Shown one piece after another: positions 43,340-54,921 of a DNA stretch of 64,000 bases. The DNA comes from Vombatus ursinus (Eukaryota; Chordata; Mammalia; Diprotodontia; Vombatidae), in NCBI RefSeq assembly GCF_900497805.2, contig NW_020954588.1, positions 6,988,464 through 7,052,463 on the forward strand. The letters run 5' to 3'. The notes below the pieces were generated by a model. It did no database searches. It had not been told where the DNA came from and worked only from the letters and a program-made list of their open reading frames with translations. Numbering within the stretch: position 1 is the stretch's first letter; every line of letters starts with the position of its first letter. Position numbers and translations under genes: made by a program.

Positions 43340-46006
43340 CCTCCTGTAACTCATTTAAATTTTCCTTTAAGAATTTGGATGCTATGTCATTTGGTACAAA
43401 TATGTTTAGTATTGAAATTACTTCATTATCTACAGTGATTATTAGCAAGATATAGTTTCCCTGATTATCTCTTTTAATTCAGTCTATTTTTGCTTTTGTT
43501 TTGTCTCAGATTATTATGGCTACCCCTGCTTTTTTTTTTTCTTTAGCTGAAATATAATAGATTAATAGATAGCCCCTTCTCTTAACTCTGTGTGTGTCTC
43601 TCTTTTTTTTGAGTATATTTCTTGTAAACAACATTGTTGGATTTTGGTTTCTAATTCATTCTGATATCTGCTTCTGTTTTATGGGTGATTTCATCCCATT
43701 CAAATTCAGAGTTAGGAATACTAATTATGAATTTCCCACCATTTTATTTTCTTCTGTTTATCCTTCTTCCTCTCTTTTACCCTGTTCTTCCTCAAAAGTC
43801 TGTTTTGCTTCTGACCACTACATCCCTGAATCTACCCTCCGTTTTATCACTCCTACTCCCATTTCACTTATCCCTTTCCCCTCTTATTTCCCTATGGGGT
43901 AAGACAGATTTCTTTACTCACAACTGAATGTGTGTATGTGCCTGTGTATTCTTGCCTCTTTGAACCAATTCAGATGAGAGTGAGGTTCAAGCATTACCTG
44001 CTCCCCCCCTCCATTTTCCTCTCCACTGTAAAAGTCTTCCTTGCACACCTCTTTTATGTGAGATAATTTTCCACATTCTTCCTCTCTCTTCCCCTTCTTC
44101 CAGTGCATACCTCCTTCTCACCCATGGTTTTTTTTTTAGATCATCCCAACATAATCGATTCATTTTTGTGTTCTCTATTTATGTGTAGTTCTTCTAACTA
44201 TCCTAATAAGGATAAAGTTCTTAGGAGTTACATGTATCTTCTTTTCATATATGAATGTAAATAGTTTAACTTATTGAGTCGCTTATGATTTCTCTTTCCT
44301 ATTTACCTTTTTTATGCTTTTCTTAAGTCTTATATTTTAAAGTCAAATATTCTATCCAGCTCTAGTCTTTTCATAAAAAAATGCTTGAAAGTCCTCTATT
44401 TCATTAAATAACCATCTTCTCCCGCCCCCCAGAAAGATTATATTCAGTTTTGCTGGTTAAGTCATTCTTGGTTGTAACCCTAGCTCCTTTGCCTTCTAGA
44501 ATATCACATTCTAAGCCCTCCACCCTTTTAATGTGGTAGCTTTTAAATCTTGTGTGATTCTGATTGTGAATCCACCGTATTTGAATGGTTCCTTTTTGAC
44601 TCCTTGAAGTATTTTCTCTTGACCTGGGAGCTCTGGAATTTGGCTATTATATTCCTGGATGTTTTTACTTGGGAATCTCTTTGAGGAGTTTATCAGTGGA
44701 TTCTTTTAATTTCTAATCTACCCTCTGGTTCTAAGAAATTGGAGCAGTTTTCTTTTGTAATTTCTTGAAGTATAATATCTAGTCTCTTTGATTATGACTT
44801 TCAGGTAGTCCAAAAATTCTTAAATTATCTCTCCTCAATCAATTTTCCAGGTCAATTGTTTTTCTGATGAGAATTCACATTTTCTTCTATTTTTTCATTC
44901 TTCTTACTTTGTTTTATTGTTTCTTGATGTCTCATGGAGTCAGTAGCTTCCATTTGACCAATTCTAATTTTTTTTTTTTTCAGTTTGCTTTTGTACCTCT
45001 TTTTCCATTTGGTCAATTCTGTTTTTAAGGTAGTTTCTTCAGTATTTTTTGTGCTTCTTTTGCCACGCAGTTAATTGTCTTTTTATCATTTTCTTGTATC
45101 ACTCTTATTTATTTCCCCAATATTCTTCTACTACTCTTATTTAATTGCTAAAATCACTTTTTTTTTTAAAGCTCTTCCAGGAATTCTTGTTGGCCTTATG
45201 CCCAATTCACATTTTTTTTTTCCCTTTTGAGGTTTCCTTTGCTTGTAGCTATTTTGACATCATGGTCTTCTTCCAAGTTTGTATCTTGATCTTACCTGTC
45301 ACCAGCAGTTTTTATGGTTGGGTTTTTTTGGATGGTTGTTGTTGTTTTCTTGTTTTTTCCAGATTATTTCTTGACTTTGAACTTCACATTAAGTTGGGAT
45401 CTGTTCTCAGGGTAAGGCGCAGACTACCAAGCTTCAGCCTTTTTCATACTACTGTTTTTATTTCTCGTTCTGGGGGTTTGGCAATTTTCAGTGCTTCCAA
45501 GGTGGTATGACCCTGGGAGAAGTGTAGTCACTGCTCCCTTGTGGCTGGAAGTAATACTGCTCTTCAGGGCCCCTACTGTCTTGGGACAAGTACTCCTCTT
45601 TGCTCTGGAATTGCAAGCCAGAAGTGTGTTTAGGCAATGGAGTTGCCAAATAGTGCCCTGTCCTGCACCCAGTGCCAGCACAGAGGTCCCTTGTAACAAG
45701 TCTCTTTCTGACCAGTTACCTGATCCCTTTACCAACACTGGTTTGGGAGCTTCTGAAGCTGCTGCCACCTCCAAGGACCACTGCTACTGTTGCTGCCATG
45801 TGGGCTCCAGGCCAGCCCCTACCCCAGTGTCACAGACCTCTCCTTGTGACTTCTTAAGCTGTCTTCGGCTGGAAAAATGTCTCACCCTGACCCTTTGTTG
45901 TCTCTGCTGTCCCAGAATTCGATTTGAAGTACAATTTCAAAGTTGTTTGGAGGGGAATATTAGGAAAGCTCAGCTGCTTCCTTTACTCCATCCTCTTGGA
46001 ACCACT
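43340..46006 (-). mobile_element. LINE L1, 5' UTR, ORF1 and start of ORF2
   Basis: Reading leftward from the 5' end near 46006: 5' UTR, ORF1 start near 45210, coiled coil to about 44880, the ORF1 C-terminal domain around 44450-44650 (words such as 'PFKYGGFTIRITQDLKATTL'), then a linker and the ORF2 endonuclease with its 'QCCLQEIYSK' motif near 43630 and 'AGVAIII' near 43515. It ends in EN; most of RT is missing. Many stops. The 176-codon frame 45491-46021 on the plus strand is antisense to the 5' UTR (see findings). Confidence 0.9.
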
Positions 46007-46149
46007 GCAAAACTTCTATAATAAGTATTCTACATGCAGTCTATACTTCCTCACTACCTACTTCTCAAGCCCTTGCAGAATGACTTTCAACTCTATTGTT
46101 CTGGTGAAACAGCTCTCTCCAAGGCCAAAGAACTATTTTAAAAATTATA
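46007..46149. other. Short unassigned spacer between L1 pieces
   Basis: 143 bases between the L1 5' end and an inverted L1 RT piece. No repeat recognised. Confidence 0.4.
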
Positions 46150-46685
46150 TGCTCAAAATAGCAAATAAGCAAGGTGAAATCAAGCAAAAACAGAAGAAAT
46201 AAAAATAATCAGAACATATTGTGCACAGTTATATGCTAACAAAACTGAGAACATAAAAGAAATAGAGGAATACTTCAAACTTATAAAATACCCAAAACTG
46301 TTAAAAGACCAGGTAGAGAGCTTCAATAATCCCAATTTCTGAAAGGGAAATAGATCCAGCTATAAAGGAACTACCAAAGGAAAAAAACATCCTGGTCCCG
46401 ATGAATTAACAGGAAAATTCTATCAAACTTTTAAAGAACAATAAATACCCATACTACACAAATTATTCTCAAAAAATTGAAAAAGAAAGCACCCTATCAG
46501 AATCTATTTCTAAGACAAATACAGTCCTAATACCCAAACAAGGGAAAGATAAAATGCAAAAGGGTAACTATAAGCCAATATCATTAATGAATATTGACTC
46601 AAAATTTTTAAACAAAATCTTGTCAAACAGACTAAGCAATTTATCCAAAAAATCACACATTGTGACCAAGTGGGATTTATGCCAT
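46150..46685 (+). mobile_element. LINE L1, RT-domain fragment
   Basis: Sense ORF2: 'ctataaaggaactaccaaag', 'ggtcccgatgaattaacagg', 'ttctatcaaacttttaaaga', and a peptide 'NYKPISLMNIDSKFLNKILS' with 'IVTKWDLCH' in place of the usual HHDQVGFIP. It covers the RT N-terminal part missing from the neighbouring minus-strand L1. Confidence 0.9.
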
Positions 46686-47204
46686 TTTACAGATGATTTT
46701 AGAAAAGCAGATTTCAAAGGGTTTAGAGAAAAACTAGATAGGGTGTCATAGATTAAGAATTCTACAGGGGGAAATGCATTCTCTGATACTGAGAAGGTCC
46801 AACTCCTTGTCAAGATCAAGTCCTCCACATAATGTCCTTAATCCTACAGACCCTTAGTCATCCTCCTCTCTAATCCTCAACCTCTTCTCATCTGCTTGTT
46901 CCTTCCCTACTGCATTCAAACAGGCCCAACTCTCCATCATTCCGAAAACATTTTCATTGGACTCAACCATCCTCTCAAGCTATTGTCCTATATTGTTCTT
47001 CCCTTTTTCAGTCAAACTTCTGGGAAAAAAAAAAAAAGCTGTCTACACTGGGTGCCACTACTTTCTCATATTTGACTCCTCAATCATTTACAATTGGGAT
47101 GCCATCTTCATCACTCAACTGAAAACTTCTCCTTCACCCTCCAAGTTACCAATCATCTCTTAACTGTCAAGTTCCAAGGTTTTTTCCTCAGTCCTCATTC
47201 CACT

Positions 47205-47462
47205 GCAGCTAGGTGGTGCAGCGGACAGAACTCTGGGTCTAGAATTGAGAAGACTTGAGTTCAAATGTGGTTTCAGATACTTAACAGTTGTGCGACCCTG
47301 GGCAAGTTATTTAAGCTCTGTTTGCCTCAGTTTTCTCCCCTCTAAAATGGGGGTCATAATAGGACCTACCTCATAAGGTTGTGAGGAACAAATGAGATAT
47401 CATTTGTAAAGTTCTTAGCACAGTGCCTGGCACATGGCAGATATTTAATAAATGCTTATTTC
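47205..47462 (+). mobile_element. MIR-type SINE inside the L2
   Basis: 'gcagctaggtggtgcagcgg', 'cttgagttcaaatgtggttt', 'cgaccctgggcaagttattt', 'ctctaaaatgggggtcataa', and an L2-like tail 'gcctggcacatggcagatat' ending 'aataaatgctt'. Confidence 0.88.
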
Positions 47463-48279
47463 CCTCCCTTTCTCTACTTCAGTCTGTTGCTTTTAATACT
47501 ACTGACTACCCACCTTTCTTCCAGAACAGTCTCTCCTCTCTAGGATTTCATGACACTACCCTCTCCAGATTATTTTCCTTCCTGTCTAACTGTTCCTTTT
47601 CAGACTTCTCTGGCTCATCAGCCATATCGAACCCCCCAATTGTGAGTGATACCCACGGCTCTATCCTGAGTCCTGTTCTTTTTTCTTTCCATATTTTCTC
47701 TCTTGGTGACCTCATCATCTTCCATGGGTTTAATTATCATAATCTATGCACATGACTCCCTGACCTATAAATCCAGTCCCAGTCTTTAATCAGAGCTTCT
47801 GTCCAGATCACCAATTGTCTTTTGGACATTTCAAACTGCATATCACAGAGATATCTCAAACCTGATACATCCAAAACAGAACTTACTATTTGTCCCCAAC
47901 AAAACCAACCTTCTTCCAAATTTCCTTGTTTCTGCTGAAAGCACTGCCATTCTTCCAGTCCCTTGGGTCTGTAAACTTGGTGTCATCCCGGTCGCTTCAT
48001 TTTCCTTCATCTACATAGCCAATGATTTGCCAACTCTTACTTCTACTTCCACATCTCATGCAGCCAATCTCTCCTCTATATTCAGACAGTTACCACTTTA
48101 ATTGAGGTCCTCGTTATCTCTTACCTAGATCATTGCAATGGTCTTCTTGCCTCCAGCCACTCCTCACTCCAGTCTCTTCCTCTGTGTAGCTGACAAATTG
48201 TTTTTCTTTTAGCACAAATCTGACCATGTCACTCCCTAGTCAAGAAATTCTGGTGGCTCCTTCCTGTTTCTAGGATGTA

Positions 48280-48281
<2 letters not shown>

Positions 48282-48324
<43 letters not shown>

Positions 48325-48326
48325 CA

Positions 48327-48367
<41 letters not shown>
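48282..48367. repeat. Compound (CA)n(CT)n microsatellite
   Basis: About 20 CA units followed by roughly 45 bases of CT repeats with two short interruptions. It lies in the L2. Confidence 0.97.
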
Positions 48368-48370
<3 letters not shown>

Positions 48371-48875
48371 TAGCTTTTAAAACCACTCACAACTTGGTCC
48401 CAACCTGTATTTTTGGGCACATTGTACATTATTACCTCTCTAACACTTTGCATTCCAGCCAAAATGTAATTCTCTCTGTTCTTCATAAATGGCGCTCCAT
48501 CCTCTGTTGTACTATCCTACATATTAGCTGTCCTTTGCGACTGGAATACACTCCCTTCTCACCTGTGGTTCACAGAATTCCACTTTTCTTTCAGGACGCA
48601 CCTCAAGCACCACCTTCTATATTCTGAAGCCTTTCAGCCTCCTCAAGTTCTCATGCCTTCCTTCCCTAACTACCTTGTATTTAACTACCTCATAAAGGTG
48701 TATTTATTATATGAATTATTTGCATATTTGTTCAGTATACACTTGGTACTTTCCCATTAGAATGTAAGCCCTTTCTGAGCAGGTATTTCTTCATTCTTTG
48801 CGTGTGTATCCCCAGCACCTAGCACTGTGCTTGGGACAGTAGGCACCCAAATGCTGACTGACTGACTAATAAACA

Positions 48876-49469
48876 AGTACTCAAATACTGAAGAGACAAG
48901 AAGAAAAAAATCTGACAAGCTGGAAGAGGGGTAGGTATCTAAAGAAACCAAAGTAGACTGACCAACCAACTTAGATATTATTAAAATAACACACACAGAA
49001 GATGGAAGCAAAGGCAGGTAACAAAGGATAAATACAAATGTATAGCATGGTATTGGAAAAATAGTACTAGAAATGCTAAAGCATTAGGATAATAGAGAAA
49101 GTTAAGTACCAAAAGGGGAGGGAGCTGTTGTTTGTTTTTAGCCACCTTGCAGAGAAGGGGAGGATCAGAGAAAGGGAGGTTAACAGGGTGATGATGATGA
49201 TGATGATGATGATGTATGTCTGTCAATCAACTTTATGCCAGGTTCCATGTTAAGTACTAGGATTAATTAAGAAAAGGCAGACCTGCTCAATTCTTTTTTT
49301 TCCCCCTTCTTCTGTTTTCTCTGCCAAACAGAATAATCTTTGGACTAGAAAGGACTAAACAAAAACAGTTAAGAGGGAGCTGATGTCCAAATGTATCTAC
49401 AGCAAGAAAGTATCTATGTGCCTTTTTACCAGTTTAAGTCATCAACTACATTCTAGAATATAGTCAAAA
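48876..49469. other. Unassigned sequence with a GAT microsatellite
   Basis: (GAT)n at 49190-49215 gives a polyhistidine run in the minus-strand frame 48981-49226, which is an artefact of the repeat. No other feature recognised. Confidence 0.45.
49190..49215. repeat. (GAT)n microsatellite
   Basis: Eight to nine GAT units. Confidence 0.95.
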
Positions 49470-50805
49470 CTAGTAGGTATGATTGCTGAATCACTCCAGT
49501 AAATCTTTAAAAGACCGTGGTGGATGGGTAAGTTTGTAGGGCTGCCACAGGACACGTGCTTAATTTTCAAAAATATGAAAGAACACCCCCCTCCAAAAAA
49601 ATACGAAAGAAAATGGAGTTTGCAAACGTTAAGCCACAAAGCTTAACTTGAAATCTTGAAAAAAAAATTAGAATATATTATTAAAAGAATGGTTACTGAT
49701 CTTTTCTCAGATTACAAAAATGGAAAGAATGCCTTCATCAGGAAAAGGTCTCCCTTTTAGGATAGAGTAACTAAATGGGCAGACTGGGAGAAACCTATAG
49801 ATTTCTAGATTTTAAGAAAGTACTTGATAAAGTTTCTCATGATAATTTTATGGAAAAAAAGGACAGATGCAGGGTAGACAACTGTACTATTAGGCAGAAC
49901 TGACACTGGTTGAATTCTCTAACCCAAAAGGTAATCATTAATGGTCCTACTGAACCTTTGGAAGACAGTCACCAGTGGAGTACCCCAGGGATTTGTGCTG
50001 GGTCTTGTGATGTTTAACAATTTTAACAATGATCTGGATAAAGTCACAGATGGCATACTTACCAAATGTGCATATGGCATAAAGTTAAGAGGGAAAGCTA
50101 ACGTATTTGAGAGACAATCAGGATTTTAAAAGTAAGATCATTGGCCTGATCTAACAAGATGACATTTTACAGGGATAAATGTAAAGTTTTTATTGGGGTT
50201 AAAAAATCAGCTTCACAAATACAAGGTGAGGGAGGCCAAGCTAAAGAAAAATTCATCCGAAAACTCTAACAGTGTGATATGGCAGCCAAAAAAGCTAAAG
50301 TAATATTGGGCTACATTACAAAAGGCCTAGTATCCAGGTTTAGGGAGGGGATAATCCCATTATACTCTACCCTGGTCAAATCATATCTGGAACATCATGT
50401 CCAGTTCTAGGTATTATGTTTTAGGAAGGATATTAAAAATCTGGAAAACGTCCAGAGGAGATCACCAAGGATAGTGAAGACCCTTGAATTCATGCCATTT
50501 GAAGAAGGCATTTAGCCTAGAAAAGAGACTTGAGAGGGCCATGAAAACCCTGCAAGTTTTTGAAAGGCTGTGAATGTTAAAAGAAGATTAAACTTGCTCT
50601 ACCTGGCACTAGAAGAAAGAATTAGAAGCAATAGGTAGAAGATCCAAAGAAGCAATTTAAGGTTCAAGGTCAAGAAAAGGTTCCTAACAATCAAAGCTAT
50701 TCCAAAGTGGAATGGACTGCATCAGAAGATAGTGAGTCCCTGCTCACTGAAGGTGAGTTGCTCTATATGACCTCTGAGATCCCTTCCAACTCTGAAATTA
50801 TGTTC
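49470..50805 (+). mobile_element. LINE L3/CR1, RT region to 3' end
   Basis: Sense L3/CR1. The frame at 49941-50129 shows the RT box 'GVPQGFVLGLVMFNNFNNDL' and, in place of FADD, a degraded 'CAYG'. It is followed by 'tagtatccaggtttagggag', 'ggaacatcatgtccagttct', 'gaaaacgtccagaggagatc', 'aaaggttcctaacaatcaaa' and the 3' end 'gatcccttccaactctgaaa'. Upstream phrases match 'attaaaagaatggttactga'. This is an ancient, decayed copy with a recognisable domain. Confidence 0.9.
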
Positions 50806-51115
50806 CCTCTACCTAGCCACATTTTATTCATCCTTTAAGACTCAATTCAAGTCCTATATCCTCCATGAATCTTCTGATAACACTTTAGCCTGGAATGATT
50901 GCTGCTTACCCTGAACTATAAAAAACCTAAAACATTTTAAAACCAAGGTAATGTTCTCTTCCAAAAAAAAAAAATCTTATATCTGTACATGCTTCCCCAA
51001 CAAATGGAAGATCTTTGAGGCCAGGGATTTTTTCATTTTTTTCTTTGTGTCCCCAGCATCTAGCCCAGCAGTTGGCACATAGTAGGTACTTAATAAATGT
51101 TTATTGATTGAAGTT
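50806..51115 (+). mobile_element. L2 3' end
   Basis: 'tcatcctttaagactcaatt', an inserted A run, 'atctttgaggccagggattt', 'ggcacatagtaggtacttaa', 'taaatgtttattgattgaag'. Confidence 0.92.
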
Positions 51116-51167
51116 GTGTATCCTAAGCAAATTTTACCCCCATCTGATTTAATGCAATTACTTATTT

Positions 51168-51330
51168 GACTGAGAGATAATGTGATGTAATAAATAAGGT
51201 GTTGGACTTAGAGTCAAGAAGAACTGGGTTCAAATTCTCTGATCCTTATTAGCTAAGGGACTACATATAAATTTCTCTGAGTTTCAACAATACTCTAAGA
51301 TCATAAGTTACATATAAATGGTCTCCTATT
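51168..51330 (+). mobile_element. MIR-type SINE
   Basis: 'ggtgttggacttagagtcaa', 'gaactgggttcaaattctct', 'tctctgagtttcaacaatac'. Confidence 0.78.
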
Positions 51331-51354
51331 TGATTCAGCTTAGAGGCTTCCCAC

Positions 51355-51525
51355 ACCAAAGAAATCAGAGATCTTAGACTGGTTAGAAGTACCTAGAGGG
51401 GAACCCTAGGGGCTACTTAAGCCAAACCCTTCATTTTACCTATGAGGAAGATGAAGCTCAGAGAGGTTAAGTGACTTGTCCAAAGTCACAAAGGTAGAAA
51501 GTGACAAAAGTGGGGTGTTAACCCC
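51355..51525 (-). mobile_element. Old mammalian SINE-like repeat
   Basis: 'cccttcattttacctatgag', 'gctcagagaggttaagtgac', 'tgtccaaagtcacaaaggta'. Same family as 32572-33195. Confidence 0.65.
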
Positions 51526-51674
51526 TGGCCAACAAATGGCAGGCATTTAGTCATGAGATGATTATATGATGATTTCATATATGTACATATGTATGAGATT
51601 ATATAATAAGAGCCAACTAATCTGCCAAAATTAAATTCATCCTTCTGAAATCAGCTTGTGGGAAGTGGAGTACA

Positions 51675-51765
51675 AGACAATAAACATTTATTATGTGCCA
51701 GGCACTATGCTAAGCACTAGGGATACAAACAAGACAGAAAGAAGCTAAAAAGTGCAGGTTGGGGT
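51675..51765 (-). mobile_element. L2 3' end
   Basis: 'caataaacatttattatgtg', 'ccaggcactatgctaagcac', 'tagggatacaaacaagacag'. Confidence 0.85.
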
Positions 51766-51932
51766 GGGGAGGTCCTTGGCACTATGATGATGGTAGAGTG
51801 GAATAAAAATGGTTTTAAAGCAGAGAGGAAATGAAAATTTCACTGGACCCTTCTGTAGAAAATCCTTCCAAACACTATCATAAATTTATCTGTCAATCAA
51901 ATAACCAAGAAACATTTGTTGAACACTTAACA

Positions 51933-51968
51933 CTACTTAACCATAAATTTTTCTACTTAACCATAAAT
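51933..51968. repeat. 16-bp direct duplication next to the hairpin
   Basis: 'ctacttaaccataaat' occurs at 51933-51948 and again at 51953-51968, separated by four T. The second copy touches the left arm of the hairpin. Confidence 0.95.
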
Positions 51969-52088
51969 CTTTAAGGGAAAAGGTAACAAAGAAAAATTAA
52001 AATGTGGTAGGTTGCTTTCTTTTCACCATCTATAAACTCTTCCCTGTTTACTGATCACATTTTAATTTTTGTCACCTTTTCCCTTAAG
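51969..52088. repeat. Inverted repeat, about 33-bp stem and 49-base loop
   Basis: The left arm 51969-52006 and right arm 52056-52088 are reverse complements except for one mismatched base pair and one short 4-5 base indel. Both arms carry 'aagggaaaaggt' and 'aattaaaatgtg' in the same order when folded. The DNA or RNA could fold as a stable hairpin on either strand. Confidence 0.9.
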
Positions 52089-52889
52089 AAGTTTGTGGTG
52101 GAGGGGAAAATGGCACAACAAAGGTATGTAATTTGATGACTGATAAAGGACTGTATTATATAACTGTCAAGAAGTACTTGAGGGAACGCTATCTATAGAA
52201 ACTAAATAAAAACCTGGACAAGGGAGGAGGCAAAGGGTGTAAATAAATCCTCCATAAAAAGGAAACCTTTCATCAAAAAAACACATGCACATTTTAATCC
52301 TGGGTGATAAATATTTTTCTAACGTCTTCTGAGTGATAACATAAAGAAACTGCAGTAGGTTTCAAATGCAGGCTTCTCCAATGATCTTTTCTCTTGTAAA
52401 TAACCAAGCTAAAACTTATGGTGAAGCTCTCTGCTCCCAAAGTGACTCCTCAAGTAGTTTTGATAAACAATTGGTATCACTATATCATTGGTTATAAAAA
52501 TGACAATCAAACTATTCAGAGAAAATACCAGAGATTTTTCTTCATATAGAATCACTGATATGAAAGTTTTCTATGAAAATATCAACTGAAAACAACAAGA
52601 ATCATTCCACGGTATTTTTATATTTCTTACGAAAGAAGGTCCAACATATAAAGAAAGTTCTTATTTCATAAACATCTTGCTGCTAACTACTGCTCCGTAA
52701 AGAAAAATAAATCTACAGAACTCTAAACATCAAGTGTGGTCTCTGACCATAACTGTGAAATTAAATATAACATTAAATCTTATAGAAACTGAAGTACATA
52801 ATTTTATAATGTGCCAACTTACACTTGATTCAACAATTTACTTCACTCATTAATGCAGCATGTTCCCATCTACCATTTCATTAATCCAC

Positions 52890-53035
52890 ACAAAAAAAAC
52901 AAAGCATTACCGCTAATTTACAAATAAGGAAACAGGATCAGAAAGTTTAAGTGAGTTGTTCGAAGTTACATAGTAAGCCGCTGGCAGAGGCTACCAACAC
53001 ATAGGTCTCCTTACTCCTACACCAGACCACTTCCT
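52890..53035 (-). mobile_element. MIR-type SINE remnant
   Basis: 'gctaatttacaaataaggaa', 'gagttgttcgaagttacata', 'ctccttactcctacaccaga'. Confidence 0.65.
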
Positions 53036-54059
53036 ACCAACCTCACTGTGCCCTTGTCATTTGCACCAATTTTAGGATTTAAAGAAGGTTTTCACAAAAG
53101 AGTCAAATAAGCCAGTAAGGGTTAAAACAATAGACCCGTGCTATTATTAAAATGTTTTAATTCACAGAAAGGAAAACGTAAAAGCTGACATGGGAAATTC
53201 TGGAGTGAGAACATAAAAGAAAGGGCAACAAGAGAAGATCATAACCAAGGAGGTTAAGAGAACCTCAGCTGTGATGATATTCATATCAGGGCAAGAGGAG
53301 GAAGGTGAATCAACTCTGGTCTTGCAAAAAGACAACCTTTAGACTAGGCGTTTGCAGCTTCACCAGCTCTCTATGAATGTGAGAAATAATTCTGGCCCTG
53401 TTTCCTCATATCAAGGCAGTTTCCTGATGCAGATGAGGACCGTGGGTTTTCCATATATAATGTCGTGAGCTAGAAATTACTAGAGACTGGTGAAGCCCCA
53501 TTTGTAAAAGAATAAAGCATGAAAGTTTCCAGGATGAAGAAGAAGGGTGGGCCAAGAGCAAAAGAATTCTGACACAAATTAAGTCTACAGACCACAGAGA
53601 GACCCAAAAAACCAGAGTGGTTTTTTTTTTTTTTTTAGTTTACACAAAAACTACCAAAGTGAATAATCAAAAGTAGAGGGTTTTTTAATTAAATTTTTAA
53701 GTTTGTGTATTTATGTAAGCCCTTTGCAGCTTCTGGATGAGGAAACGGTTCTTATACATGACGAGATATCAGAAATTTTCTAAAAACAAACAATACCAAT
53801 CTAACTTTTGTGATAGGGTTATCACATATTTGCTAGTCCAATGCAGACCCTAAGAAGAATTCCTTCTATTATCCAATATGAACTCATTCTTTTCTGTTTA
53901 AAGATCTGTGAGGGTGAATCTACTATCTCCAGAAGAAGCTCCCACTTCTAACAAGCAAAACCTTGTTAGAAAACTTTTTCTTACATAAAATTTGAACTTT
54001 CCTATTTAGTACTTCCATCCATTACTCCTAGACCTTCCCAGTGGGGCCAAACAAAAACA
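53036..54059. other. Unassigned sequence
   Basis: A T run at 53621-53636. Otherwise no repeat, exon or frame of note. Confidence 0.4.
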
Positions 54060-54921
54060 ATTAGAGTATCATAAACAAATTAGAGAATCAAGTAAGGAGA
54101 CACCTTTCACAAATATGGATAAGGGAAGAGATCTTGGGCAAACAAAGGATAGAGACTATCACAGGAGACAAAATGGACAATTCTGATTACATAAAACTAA
54201 CAAGGTTTTGCACAAACAAAATCGATGCACTTAAGACTAGAGGGTGAACAGTTAACTTGGGGGAAAAAATCTTTATAGCAAACTTCTTTGATAAAAGTCT
54301 GCTACCTAAGATACATAGGGAATTGATTCAAATATAGAAGAATAAAAGCTACAGCTCTTCTATTGTTTTTAAAAATGATATGAAGAGACTGTTCTCAAAA
54401 GAAAAAATACAAATTATCAACAGCAATATGAAAAAAAAATGCTCACAAACACCAATAAGAGAAATTCAAATCAAAACTTAAGGGTCCATATCTTGTACCT
54501 ACTGTGTTGGAAAACCAGATAATTCCAGATAACAAAAAATTACATTTGTTGGAGAGGCTGTGGGAAAACAAGCACACTGATCAAGGAATCTGGGAATTGG
54601 TCCAACCATTATAGAAAAAAAAATTGGAACTATACTCCAAAAGTCACTAAACTCTTCAATATCCTTTGATCCAGTGATACGAGTACCTGGCATATATACA
54701 CTGTAGAGATCAAAGAAGGAAAGTATTTATATGTACAAAAAATATTTATAGTATCACCTTTTTTGTTATACCTAAAAACTTGAAACAAAAGAGGTACCTA
54801 GCAATTGGAGAAAAGCTAGGCAAATTATAATACATAAATATAATGGTATATTACTGCACCTCAAGAAATCACAAAAAGGATGTATTCAGAAAAAGCTGGG
54901 ATAAATTTTATGAAGTTTTCC

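Larger units (their letters stand above)
46760..48875 (+). mobile_element. LINE L2, about 1.85 kb, interrupted by a SINE
   Basis: Sense L2 with the ORF2 order preserved: 'aagctattgtcctatattgt', the RT word 'SLGFHDTTLSRLFSFLSN' (47540-47600), 'TISLGDLI'-like 'FSLGDLIIFHGFNYHNLC', 'ggacatttcaaactgcatat', 'gtctgtaaacttggtgtcat', then the 3' end 'tgtatccccagcacctagca', 'gctgactgactgactaataa'. Split by a SINE at 47205-47462; a CA/CT microsatellite has expanded inside. Confidence 0.93.
51766..52889. other. Mostly unassigned, contains a strong hairpin
   Basis: Apart from the hairpin at 51969-52088 and the tandem 16-mer next to it, no repeat or exon was recognised. Confidence 0.45.

Noticed and set aside
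45491-46021. 176-codon plus-strand frame as a host gene
   Set aside because: It lies antisense within an L1 5' UTR. It is reported as an L1 feature, not as a gene.
48981-49226. Polyhistidine-containing peptide
   Set aside because: The His run comes from the (GAT)n microsatellite.
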